From: Phoronis australis | Taxonomy: Eukaryota > Phoronida > Phoronidae | NCBI GenBank assembly: GCA_002633005.1 | Contig: NMRA01000699.1 | Span: 37,649 to 85,726 of the forward strand | Reading direction: 5' to 3' | Length of the DNA: 48,078 nucleotides | Shown here: positions 32,086 to 43,600 of the stretch, piece by piece | How the letters are laid out: every line of letters begins with the position of its first letter | Position numbering within the stretch: the first letter of the stretch is position 1 | Position numbers and translations under genes: made by a program | The notes under the pieces: model-generated | The model's database searches: none | The model's input: the letters and a program-made list of their open reading frames with translations, nothing else | What the model was told of the DNA's origin: nothing

Positions 32086-34010
32086 TTGATTTTTGAATAC
32101 ATGTGGCACACAACTTCAGTGACTAAACCGTCAACGATGCTGCACATCTTCAAAAGTAGTGAACATATTGATGAACTTTTCATCACTTTCAGCATTGTCT
32201 AAGGGCTTGACTTTGCCTTTCCGGAAAATAATTAATAACTCATTAGACCAATTCAAAATAGAAACCTTTTTAAATTGAAGGAGGTAATCATAACACGTTT
32301 GTTAGACTTTATTCACATGGCAGACGTAATCACAGCTAATTGCTGAATGCATTCAATTCTGGCCAATACCGCAATTACCAAAATTTCGATAGCATACATG
32401 TACATGTACCTATAAAAGGCAGATGTGTAGTCACGTCCAGTTAAGGCATGGAATCCAGGCATTGATCTGGCAAGTTCGTATTTGCGCTCTTCAAAATCGT
32501 TTGCTATGTCGGAAATGTTGATAAATCTCCTGCTATTTCCTATCCCCCAGTCCATGACAACGTTGGTCATGGATCGTATTTCTCGCAGCTGTTGTCCAAG
32601 TGTACCAATCAAGATTTCTAAAACATCTGTATCTAAAACCTTCATTATCACATGGCGACGTGCAACGCATTCACCGTGTCCGCTTCCTCGTGGTCGCCTT
32701 TAAGATGGGCAGGTTTTTTAACCATGATGTGCTGGTTATCGTCGGGAAAAGAACTCGTAGCAGTAATCACCATGGGAAACAAAAAGGGTTTTCCCACCAA
32801 ACATATGCCAGTTCATTTTTGTACTCGGTGTTGCTAAGAAGTGTTTGTGAGCTCTGTCACATAGTTTTATTGGGTACTGTTAAGGCATAAGTGGAATTAA
32901 ATTCGCCGTGTTGTTTCCGTTTACTGTCCTTGATTGAGTTTTCAACATACTTATCCCCGAATAGATTACTGATAACATCGACCGTGCAACTGATTCGTTG
33001 CGCCTATTCTCGTTCGCTATCAAAAACCTTCACGTAGCCCAGTAGAAAGTCTGCATCAGTTATACGCTTTGTATGGAACACTTCAAGTTTTTCAACAAAG
33101 GGTACTTTTTCGGATTTGACGAGGGCTCCATCGCAGTGAGCAGGTGATAACGGAAAATGTGTGAATGGATGTGAGAGAAGTTTTCTGAGGTCGAAGACTT
33201 TCCTCTCTGCTGCAATTATGACTATGCGTATGAACAAATCTCCGAGGCTCTCTGCGGTTTTCATGCTTATCTGTGAGCCCGATGATGACTTTCTTCTTCA
33301 CGCTATCAGGAGCGAAATTTTGGACAGCTGTACATGTACCTTTCACTTGTAGCAGAAACCTATTGCTGTCGTTTCCTATTGGTGGTGGAGTTTTTACTCT
33401 CTCATCATGGCCTCGGATCAGTGCCTTAGTCTTCCGTTGCTTGGGATGCTGCTTGGCCAGTTGCGATATTATGAGCAGACGAAATAGAGCAACGGATTGC
33501 AGAAATTGTCGATTTTCAAACTGAGTGATGCCATTTGTACGTTTATTTTGATTCTTGAAGGACTGTACTGACTCTTTGCATTCTACCCCATTTCAAGTCT
33601 TGCAAAGGTTTTCAGTTCAGTTACAGCCATTGCCCTTTGTGTCACAGAGAGGGAACATCCACGGATTGCATTCTTGGAGAAGCGGAGAGCCCACTATCCC
33701 TTTCATGCTCGATGCTGCATCCGGGTTAACGGACTGTTCCAAAGAGAGGTCAGCAGGCGATCTACTGAAGTTCCTCCTCGTACGTCGCACTGAGTCCGAG
33801 CCGTTTTGCAGCACGTCACATAATATTGTAAATTTAAATTTTGGTAAAGCAGTGTTCCCCATCTGGAGTAGTTTCGGCGGTTTAGTGGATTGTCGCGAAA
33901 ATGTTGATATAGCCACTGACGTCATTGGTCTTGACGCATCTGGAGTTTTCTGTGGACGCGGTTTATTAGAAAGATGTAGATTACCCAAAACTGAGCAGTT
34001 ATGCCACATT
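32050..34010 (-). pseudogene. Decayed transposase-like gene with GCDY motif
   Basis: Reading the minus strand there is C-D-T-K-G near 33640, then F-D-L-R-K-L-L-S-H-P and P-L-S-P-A-H-C-D-G-A-L-V-K-S-E-K (33105-33200). These are followed by H-L-K-G-D-H-E-E-A-D-T (about 32673-32705), K-V-L-D-T-D-V-L-E-I-L-I-G, and G-F-H-A-L-T-G-R-D-Y-T-S-A-F-Y-R (32408-32456). Then come R-K-G-K-V-K-P (about 32205-32230) and K-I-K-L-K-D-V-S-E-A-R-F near 32070. The order matches unnamed transposon proteins I know from corals, distantly like the pieces at 977-1495. The motif cysteine is Arg here. Frameshifts, stops, an insertion of about 165 bp between F-Y-R and K-G-K, and the LINE break it. Confidence 0.65.
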
Positions 34011-34489
34011 TGCCATTGATCAGGGTGTGAAATGAAGGTAGCTGGCCCTCATACATAACGCAGACGAGATCAAAAGACACTATTTTAATTATTCCTCGAT
34101 GTAGCAGTTGCATCAAATGACGAAGTGGATTTGGCTAACATTCGCCTGAAAACAGAGGGACAAAGTTTAGCCTACGAAAAATCGATTTTCGTGCAAACAC
34201 AATGTGCCAAATCCGTCACCATCGAGTTTTTAGGTTTTGCTTTTGGTGGTGGAGTATTCAGCTGTTGTTGCGTAGAGTTGTATAGTCGCTCCAACCTCAG
34301 GCGCGAAGTTTCTGGTTTTCATGCCCTGACGTAAACGTGCGGAAAAAATCTCTCACCTTGTTTACTGATCTGTGTCGTACGGACTCACTGGCTTTATGGA
34401 AATTCGAAGTGCCTGGTTCCTCATTGCGGTGCTTATTCAGTGTGAATGGGCCTATATCGAATTTTCTTTCGACTCTTAAAATTTGTCTG

Positions 34490-35475
34490 ACGGGGCTACT
34501 CTACCGCTGAAATTGTCTGCCATCTTACTTTTTATGCCATGTGCAGTGATGGTGAATATCGCGCAACTGGTTTTGAACGGTTACCTGGTGGATTAATCTA
34601 GCCCAACTCAGGTATTTGGGCGTACCTGGCGGGGTTAACCCACCACTAGATTTGCTGGCAGTGTTTATTCATGTTACTTGGGCTTACGGTGAATATTTTG
34701 CAACTGGTTTCACGTGGTTAACTTTTGGGTTGATCTAGTTACCTCAACTCAGGTGTTTGGGCATGTCTGGCGGGCCTAACCCGCCACTAGATTTGTCTGG
34801 CACTGTTCATTCGTGATATCAGAAATTACGGTGATTATTTTACAACTGGTTTGATGCGGTAACCTCTTGGGTTAATGTAGCTCAATTTATAACCCTTTTT
34901 GATAATGGTCTGGCAGGGGCTCCCCACAACTGAAATTGTTCGGCATCTAATTTTTGTTCCAATCACACAGTGATGCTGAACATCCTGCAATTGGTTTCAA
35001 ACGGTTCCCTGGTGGGTTGATCTAGCTCAACTCTGGTTTTTGGGCGTGTGTGGCTGGGCTTTCTTACCACTAGATTTGTCTGGCGATGTTTATTCGTGAT
35101 ACCTGCGATGACGGTGAATATTTTGCAACTGGTTTTATGCGGTTACCTCTTGGATTGATCTAGCTCAAACTTTTACCCTGTTTATAACCGTCTGGATGGT
35201 ACTCCCCACCACTGAAATTGTCTTGCAGTGACCTATTTTGATACAGCGTAATATGTAGAAGGTATCCAAAGCAGTTTTAAGTGGTTACCAGAAAAGTTCA
35301 TGTACATGTAGCTCAACTTTTAGCGTCATTCGCTTGGCTCCCCTGACAACATCCATCAGAGCGAACATGCCAGACGGCCATTTCCATGCATGAGGATAGC
35401 CATAGAGCACTGTAGGTCCAAAGAAAATTGGTTACTTTTTCATGCCCAAAAAGCTCTGGGATCACTGTCTATGAA
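34490..35475 (-). repeat. Right inverted arm with about 140 bp subrepeats
   Basis: CGGTGAATATTTTGCAACTGG-type sites recur near 34548, 34690, 34830, 34975 and 35110, about 140 bp apart. In reverse complement, the sequence aligns with the left arm from its outer end inward. Subunit order differs slightly from the left arm. Confidence 0.75.
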
Positions 35476-37300
35476 GGTTTGAAGAATTTTCTGACAGTTT
35501 TTTTTTTTTGGCCAATCCCTAAAAAGCTTTCCTGGTTTAATTTGATTAAAAATATTTTGTGCGCATGTAGGATAAGTGTGATTGTGTTTAGCAACAGGTT
35601 CTCAAATATCGGGTCCTAATAACGCTGTTTGCCGGTCCCTGTATCCCTTAACGCCTATGTTCTTCAAACCCTATATTTCTTTGTCCTGATGTTCCTCCGT
35701 CCAAACCCATATTTTCTCTACATTGAGAGTCAATATCTTTGCATTAAGTATCAGTCCACGGATCCACCGACCACTGTACAGCCAACAAACGGCAAGGTTG
35801 GGGGTCAGCCATTCAGATCCATGTTTAGTCTGATAAATCACATTAGGGATGAGAGAAAATGGGTGAAGTATGACACCACAAAGTTTGGTGGTTTAGGAGA
35901 TACAAGGGAAGTGTTCTGGGGGGCAAAATGAGGCAATTTCTTGGTGTGGAATGAGTCATTTTTGACCAAATTTTCTACTCCAGTTTCTGCTTCAAACAGA
36001 ATCGTTTCTGAACAATTTTGATATCACATGATAGGTTCATGATCAATGTCAGTAAAAACGGCACCGACACTGCAATATCGGTTACCATGGTAACACTGGA
36101 ACTGTTTCCGTGGAGGTACGTTTCCGTCTTGTGAAAAACCAGCAGTAAGCTGTACCCTTATAGCGAAGCTGCCCCCACGAGAAAACCAAAAATAATAACA
36201 TGGACATGTAGAAGACTCCATGCCCTTGAAATTAATACAATAAAAACTTTGTCAGCCCTTCAGGCAGGCTTGGTAATAGGTGTCTGAATTTCACTATTTT
36301 CAGACCGCGTATGTGTATTTGTCATGTTAAACCAGTCACTAGTTGTGCGCCGTTTCTACGCATTAATATGCCGTGGTATAATACAACAATTAAAACAATC
36401 GGTTCACTTAAATGTTTTCAATTAATTTTAAGGACACTAGCATTTCCAAATAAAATATGAAATTATACTAAATTTGTTCATCTAACTCGTCTGAATATCA
36501 AAATAAAGCTTAAAATGCGTTAGTTGAATGATGGCTGACCTAAAGTGCGGGTTTGCGAATTTATCTATTTATCTGGCACTGCCAGTCGCATCGAATGTGG
36601 TATTTCCACAAATTGCTGAGAGAAAGAACTTTGGAAACTCTTGGGGAAATGCACAAGGTACATTTCTGTATAGAGCGAGACATTTTAGCACCTTACAAGA
36701 TTACGTGGAGCTGACGTGGAGGTGGAACGTATCCTGAGAAGTAGTCTGTCTCAGTGTCTGCGTCGGGGGCAGGTGTGCAGCAAGAGCTACATAATCTGCC
36801 GTATTAGATTCACTTGCCCGAATCATCGTTACAACACTAGAGGAGAAATCTGATAGAGCCTGATAGAGGTCTGAAAAATGACCAAAGACGTTAAGTCAAG
36901 GTTCAACCGCCCTGCTTCGTGTGAGCTCAGGTACGAATCACGAAACTCCAGGGTCTGACCCTGAGGAATATTTTTAGAAGCATGTCATTCATGCAAAAAT
37001 ACTTTTATTGACACACCGTGATTGCTTATAACTTGGGCCTTATTGCTTAACCATATCTTATTCAAATGTGTTGATGTTTATGCAACTACATGTATACATT
37101 GGCATAGAAAATAGGTAGTCATCATAACTTTCATAACAACCACCAAATGTGTAACATGACTTCTGCCCATGAACTACTTTTAGAGACTGGGGAGTATGTT
37201 ATGTCTGCCAATGAATTTCTGCAATTGAAGTTAATTAAACATGCTAGTTGAGAAAATCAAAGTTTCGGCACGTGGTGATTCCAACCTATGTCATTGGTAA
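35476..37300. other. No gene recognised
   Basis: Open frames at 35629-35931 and 36528-36737 have no recognisable family or splice support. The right end runs into the retroelement-like tail next to the SnoaL-like gene. Confidence 0.4.
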
Positions 37301-37470
37301 ACGTTCTAGTTTGATTAGCGCATTTATAATAGTACATATAGTACATAGTATAATAGTGTATATTTGGGAAGTCTAACAATAATTATTATTCTTTAATACC
37401 GACGTTTCGGCACACTGGGCACTGGGCCCCAGAACTCTCGCCCAGACGTAACAACTTCGCCATCATCGGA
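37300..37470 (-). mobile_element. Penelope-like 3' tail with hammerhead-like core, exonised
   Basis: On the minus strand: CCGATGATGGCGAAG (plus 37454-37468), a long self-complementary stretch with CTGGGC and GCCCAG, then CCGAAACGTCGG and an AATAATAATTATT-type tail. GATGA...GAAAC with an intervening stem is the hammerhead layout seen in Penelope-like terminal repeats. The segment overlaps the last codons and stop of exon 4. Assignment is by pattern only; part of the GATGATGG may be native coding sequence. Confidence 0.45.
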
Positions 37471-37633
37471 TTAGGATCATAGAAAACATTAATTTCCTGT
37501 ATTTTGAGGTCATCGTTTACAAGAACAACGCAGGATCCTTTCAGTTCTATGTCTTCTCCGGTCGGCTCAATTCCCTTATATGGTCCTGTCCATTTCGCCC
37601 AATGTCTCCACGTGAAAGTTACCTTAGGGGGGC
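37386..37633 (-). CDS. Exon 4 of SnoaL-like gene with transposon-like tail
   Basis: 248 bases after acceptor CTGTATTTACAG, ending at TAA 37386-37388. It encodes the signature W-R-H-W-x-x-W-T-G-P-Y-K-G and V-F-Y-D-P-N-P-M-M. The last roughly 20 residues (after A-K-L-L) include C-P-V-C-R-N-V and do not resemble the family. The DNA coding for them looks like a retroelement 3' end. Confidence 0.85.
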
Positions 37634-40600
37634 CTGTAAATACAGTGTGAACATTTTCTAATTACAGAGTTATAAGCATGTCGCAGACAACTATATGCAC
37701 TTAGCCAGCAAAATCGGATCACAATTCCATGTCGCACATAGGTCGTTTTATTCAGGATTGATGTCTAGTAAAAACAACAAGAAAATGCTCGTCTGGTAGT
37801 CATTAGTCAATCATAACATTGTCCAAACTTCACGGAGCAAAACGGTAAATCTTGAAGGGATCCGCTTGATGAAAGAGTTTCTATCAGAACATGAAAGTAA
37901 CAGAATGCAAAGATTTTGAAACTGGTGTATCGCCCAGCGAATGGAAAATCTCACCGTTTATTGTTAAATGCTCAGTAAATTCTTTTGATTAGTCGAGCAA
38001 ATTAGTGGTCGAGTCTTCTGACTTATCGCCAGAGCCATAGGGCATTTTACACGACTTACGTTTTTATTGATGATGCGGACCAGATTAAATCCGTGAGCCC
38101 TTGCAAGGTGCTCCTAGAGAATTCCCATCATGCATTTTCTTAGTTTTTGTGGTTACAGTTACCTATTATGATTTAAGTACCATACAATCTAACTAAACAA
38201 GTACTTTCGATGCCAAAGAGTGGCGAATTTATTAATTTTGAAGAAAAAATATTTTTCAAAGTTTCAGTTTATTTGCTGCCATACATGTAAGGTGTAATGT
38301 ATCAACGAACTGTCAGTTGTTTTCAAACCCAGAAATTACTGTTCAAGCTGTGACTAATTCTTCATCGGTAAGTAATCCAAATCAACTCTGTGCGAGTTTT
38401 TAGATGCTATTAAGAGAACACAAACTCGGACTACTGTTCAATTGAATAGACTTCAGGAATAGTGCCGGGTGTTTGGAGCGTTTCACGATATTGTCGACAA
38501 CTACATTTAGGTAAATATCTACAAAAGCGTAGACTTTAATTCAGTAAATTTATATCTTTTCGGAAATCGATGACCTGTAATGATTTTCGTCTTGATACCT
38601 CTGTGTCGTTAACCACATGAAACTGGTTTCACTAAAACTTAGCTTATAATGGTAAATTGATAGCAAATAGCAGCACTAATAACAAGACCAAACTTCATTT
38701 GACATAAATGTTCTAAATGAAAATCACAAAGCGGTCTTACATTTTTTAAAATTATTATTTCGTTTTCGTTTTAGGCAACACTTTTAGTTTTCCCGTGAAA
38801 ATCATAAATTTAAACCCTTGTTCTCATGCAAGAACGAAACGTTTTAGAAACGTTTTCCAACAGCCGCGAAAATGCACAAGGTATATGTATAATATTTGAA
38901 TAAGTTTGTTTTATGCTTAGCATACCAGTGAAGCTTAATCTTCCTATCCTTGTCACCTACATGTAACTTGACCCCGTTGATTAACTCAAAAAGGGTGTTG
39001 GTAGGCATTTCAGTTCAAGTGACTTCCTGACTGCCCGGTGTATTATTTTTTCAAGCAATCTGATTGGTCTACTGTACTTTAGTGGTTTGTTATTTAATTC
39101 AGGTCCTCACTATCACAGGTGGAAGCTCAATACCTCTAAGAACTCCTGTGTTCCAAAGTTAGTCAAATTTTGACATTTGACTAGGCTCCTATATGACCCT
39201 GGCCTGGTTGTTGCCGAAAATTCAACATTTCCATCAACAGTTTTGATACAGAGACAAGTCCACCCAAGTTCTGTTGAGTTAAGTGGGTAGTGGTTTTCCA
39301 AGGACAAATTATTACATGCGAAATAAATTCTTAGTATTTTGTGTAACATCTCTATCAAACACACTCTGATTTACTGCGTACTCACCAGAAAAGACCTCTA
39401 AGAGTTCCCAGGTAAACCCCAATGGAAAGGCGTCCAGAAACACCGAATGACTGGACTCGTTCGTTTCACTTTTACAGTTGTAGAGCGGCGAATCCATTAA
39501 CAACATATTGTAGTTTCCCATCTTCATGTTATCTTCGATTGTTAGAGGGCGCCCACCGTTGACCACGAATTTGTAGTTTTGGAGGTCTATACAGCCCCAG
39601 TCCTAACAAAAGCACTAGTGCTATGATAACAAGCAGACATTTTTATAGCTCAGGGTTATTTCCAATTTGAATATGTGGGCTTAGACGACACACCAAAACG
39701 CGCCCCAAATAAATGTTCCACGAACTACTTTTTCGAAACACAGTTAATTCAAAGTAAATGGATAGAGGATCCAGGATAAGTTTTCATTCAAGCCTTACAT
39801 CGGGATCCACCCTACATGACAACCAGTAGATCATTATTGGGAGATTGGCACATGCTCTGAAAATATTCCTTTCCTCTCATTTGTGTTAAGATAAAGGTAT
39901 TCCTACCTCGGGTCTTATTTTGTGAGTGCTTTCCATTTCCCATGTCTTGACCAAGTTCTCGACCAGTTTTTCAAGCGAGTCCACTGGATGTTTCTTAGAT
40001 CTCCCCTGTAAATAAAAATTGTCGATAAACACGTAATTCGCTGCACCGTAGTTTAATCTACACGGACAAACACTGTTCCTGTGCGTTTTTCCTTGTTAAG
40101 GAGATTTGTAACGTTAAAATTCGTAAAAAAATCTAAAAAATCGCAGTGAATCTACTGCATTGGTACACTAACCTGGGGATGCATACTGTCCTTTTCGTGC
40201 CACTGTTGTAAGAGTTATTCGCGTTGAATATTGCAAGAATTTATAGACGAAATATTTATCCCATTGCAATTTTCAAATTATTCGCCACCCTAATAATATA
40301 AATGCTCACATGCGCTCAAAGAACTACCCAGTTTAAGGTTTCCTAAGTGCATAATTGCCCTTGTTTTGTTTACATGAAAAGTTCAGAGGAAGAGAAATGC
40401 GTTACGTCTAGTACTAACACCACTTCCAGTGGCTGATTTTGACCTTATAAGTCAATCAAGACCTTATCTGTACATCTGTCTCGCACATTTAAAAAAATGC
40501 ATAACTGACAGACAGTAAACTCTATAGGGTTCATCGAAAATGGAGAAATTCATCAAAGCCACGCTTTTTACCTTGCTACAACCACCGTGAAATAAGGTCG

Positions 40601-43600
40601 AGATGCCAAAGATGACCAAAAAACGTGTGATTTTGGCCATGTTTTATCTAAACTAACAAATTCACAAAAAGAGACTATCATCCGAATGCTATTTTACCCT
40701 AGATTCCCGAAATTCAGGGTAAGGTGCATTAACTGTGAACCTTGTTTACTTTTTGTTCTTAAGTGCAAATATCTTCAATTCTGTAAGCTTAAACCCCTAG
40801 AAAGTATATATGTTCTGAAAGGTACATAAATTTCCAAACAAAATGTACGGTTCTTATTTGCTTGCCATATTTTTTCACGAGATATGCGTAAAGAAAAGTG
40901 TTTGAGATTTTAGTTTTCGGCATTAAGCCTCCAAAAATCAAGAGTACGATCGGTCTTGTTCAAAATGCTCTAAAGAGTTGATAATTAAAAAAACTAAGAC
41001 CTCTTTCAAAAATCTGAGACACGGTTCTATCGAAATTGTCGTTCTCAACTTGTGGCCAAAAGACCAATATGATTGGAGGAACAATATACTTAAAATCTCT
41101 GTTCAATGTCAAAAAAACGCACAGCTCGTGAAAAAAGTTAATAAAAATAATAAATTTGGTTATAAAATGTATTCATTTTTCAGAAAATAAATACTTTGTT
41201 TTTGCTTTGCCTTGAGGGAGAAAAATCGACGAAGTGATGAGCAGTTGACAGATCGTTTCTTGAAATTTTGAAATTAAATGAAATTTTTCTACATCAACAG
41301 AAATTCAAAATCTTCAAGAACAAACCATAAAATACCTGGTGAACGGTTTGACAGTTTCATATGCAGAGGATCACTTAGAATTATGCAATTTATTATACAT
41401 GCATTATTTGCATTATATGCCACTTCAAAACAGCACATGTGAGACGAGGCCATAAAGCGTTATAACGTAGGTCATGTCTTACCCTGCCCTTTGCCATAAT
41501 ACAGGCCTAACGGGAGAAGCATTCGACCAATTTTTCACTTTTTGATATCAGCATAACATTTAATTTACAAGTCATTAATATCTGTAAAATCAAATAACTG
41601 CATGTAGATACCAAACGGCACCGCGCTACATTCCTTTCGCGGGAAGTAATTGATAGAATAGTTTTAAGTTAAAATTTACTGATCATTTCGGAAAAATATC
41701 TTCTGGCTTAACATGGAACTCTAAGACATGGAATGCCAATTTGCGCACGTGACCTTCATGTATCTTATCTATCGTTAGAGCTTGCGACACTGGGATCAAC
41801 CGCGAGAATTTGCTCTGTGAATTTCCAGCTTTCTAAACGGAACTGTTTTGGACGAGTGTTGTAGTTATAAAATCAAGCCTAATTTCATTGATTCATTTTC
41901 GTTTCATCATTCTTGCTCACCAAGCGTGATTCTCAAGCTAGGGTTCCAGGCAACCAGCCATTTCTTGGCGAAATTGGTCAACAAACAGAACAATAAGCAC
42001 CGGTTATTCTTTACACGAACAGACCAATTTCCCTGGCGTAGGCCTATACATGTATGTCGGCGACTTCTGCAACATGGCCTTATTTTAGTGTTGGACTAAA
42101 AATCCTATTGGCACGATTTTTGGCTTTTGCGATACCCATATTATTCCCTTCTATCATAAAATAATCCTATTGGGGAGATTCCGTGAGTTGCGATAGGCAA
42201 TTCGATCTGACAATTAGCACGGACCAAGATGCCTCTTATCCGGCATACATGTATCTCTCTTTCAATTCAGCTTTGTCCCTTTATTCAGTTCGCGATTGCT
42301 GGCAGCTTGAAGTATGAGCAGTTGTCGTTGACGACAATGTCGACGAGGATTGCTTAGAAAAGCATAGGCAGAACACATGTACAATCGTGTACTTTTAGCG
42401 AACATAGATTCCCCATACCACAGTATGTCTGTTTCTACGCTGACAGTTGAGGTAGATAAAATACAGACCTTATTCAACCGATGAATCTGCCTCTTGTCGT
42501 CTGTTGAAATACAATGTACATGTAGCTTGTAAACGAATCCCCCGCGGCCTAACGCATCGAGTATGACCGTTAACTACTGAAAGGTCCTGCACAGTCCACA
42601 TCCTCTAGCGCAAAACGCCGAGCAGAGTTTTATATCAATACATTATGATACATGTACATAAATAATAACAATGCAGAGTGGTCACGAAACTGTAAATTTG
42701 AACTTCGTGACTTTACCACCTATTAACGCATCATCGTCTCTTGTGTTACTGGAAGATTCGACTGAATAATTACACAAAATCTGTAACTGATCACCATTGC
42801 AAGATGTTATTACAACCACTGAAATTTCTATCAATGATTCGCATCCCATGATACATTTATAAATTCAACAGAAGGGCATTAAATGGTGCCCCAAATGTAC
42901 TCACATTTCAGTAACTGCGGTAACTGCTTATTGAGTAAGGAAATACTACTGGTTGAAAATCATAAAAAGGTGTTGAAAACAAAAAAATCATTCTTTAAAA
43001 CAAATGAAACGTGTATTAACTTAATAGGAAGATTGCCAATTGTATATGCATTTCATTAAAGTTTTTGAGATGTCAATGGAACTGCGCAAGTCGTTCTCCA
43101 AGACGGAGTCGTTTGTTTGTCTTTCCCGTGTGCATAGAGCACGAGGCGGCTCACAATGAAATACATGTAGACCGCCGACATGGATTGTAGGTGTTGCTCG
43201 AATGTTTTCTGGGAGTATCTGGGTAGAACGTATGCGTACATCATCACAGTTCATTCTGGTTTCACACAGGCTTCCTCTGAATAACTGCCGTTATTAAGTG
43301 GAAGCAACTGATTTTCAAATCACGCACCTGTCCATTGTCCCATTATCATTCACTATACATACATTCTAATATCTGAAATTCTAATTCATTTGCATACATG
43401 TAAATCTCTACACCGGCCTTTGCTCCGGTCAACCTCTGAGAGGTCAATTATCTAGAACACTGGATCGGTATCTCATACTCTCACTATTGTGCACTGTACA
43501 TGTAGGTGGGTCCATACTAAAAATTCTACGAACAGAACTGTTGCAGCACACTTAACCAGATGTATCGACACTTAATGAATTTTTGTGATGTATGTATTTT

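Larger units (their letters stand above)
29440..35475 (-). mobile_element. Composite DNA transposon with giant subrepeat-built inverted arms
   Basis: Left and right arms (29440-30842 and 34490-35475) are inverted copies. They begin with GGGATCCCAGAGCTTTTT on the left and its complement AAAAAGCTCTGGGATC on the right. The order of landmarks is conserved: a GGTAACCAAT(A/T)TTC block, a CACTTAAAACTGC block, then subrepeats. Between the arms lies a decayed minus-strand gene of the GCDT/GCDY family, so the arms plausibly are the terminal repeats of the element that encoded it. A LINE has inserted into the gene. A 100 bp GC-rich insert (29740-29839, ends GTAGGCGC/GCGCCTAC) interrupts the left arm. 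The target duplication and superfamily are not determined. Confidence 0.65.

Noticed and set aside
32235-32405. Intron within the GCDY gene between F-Y-R and K-G-K
   Set aside because: GT-AG borders do not fit the reading frame on both sides, and the related piece at 977-1495 has no intron at the equivalent place. It is more likely a small insertion.
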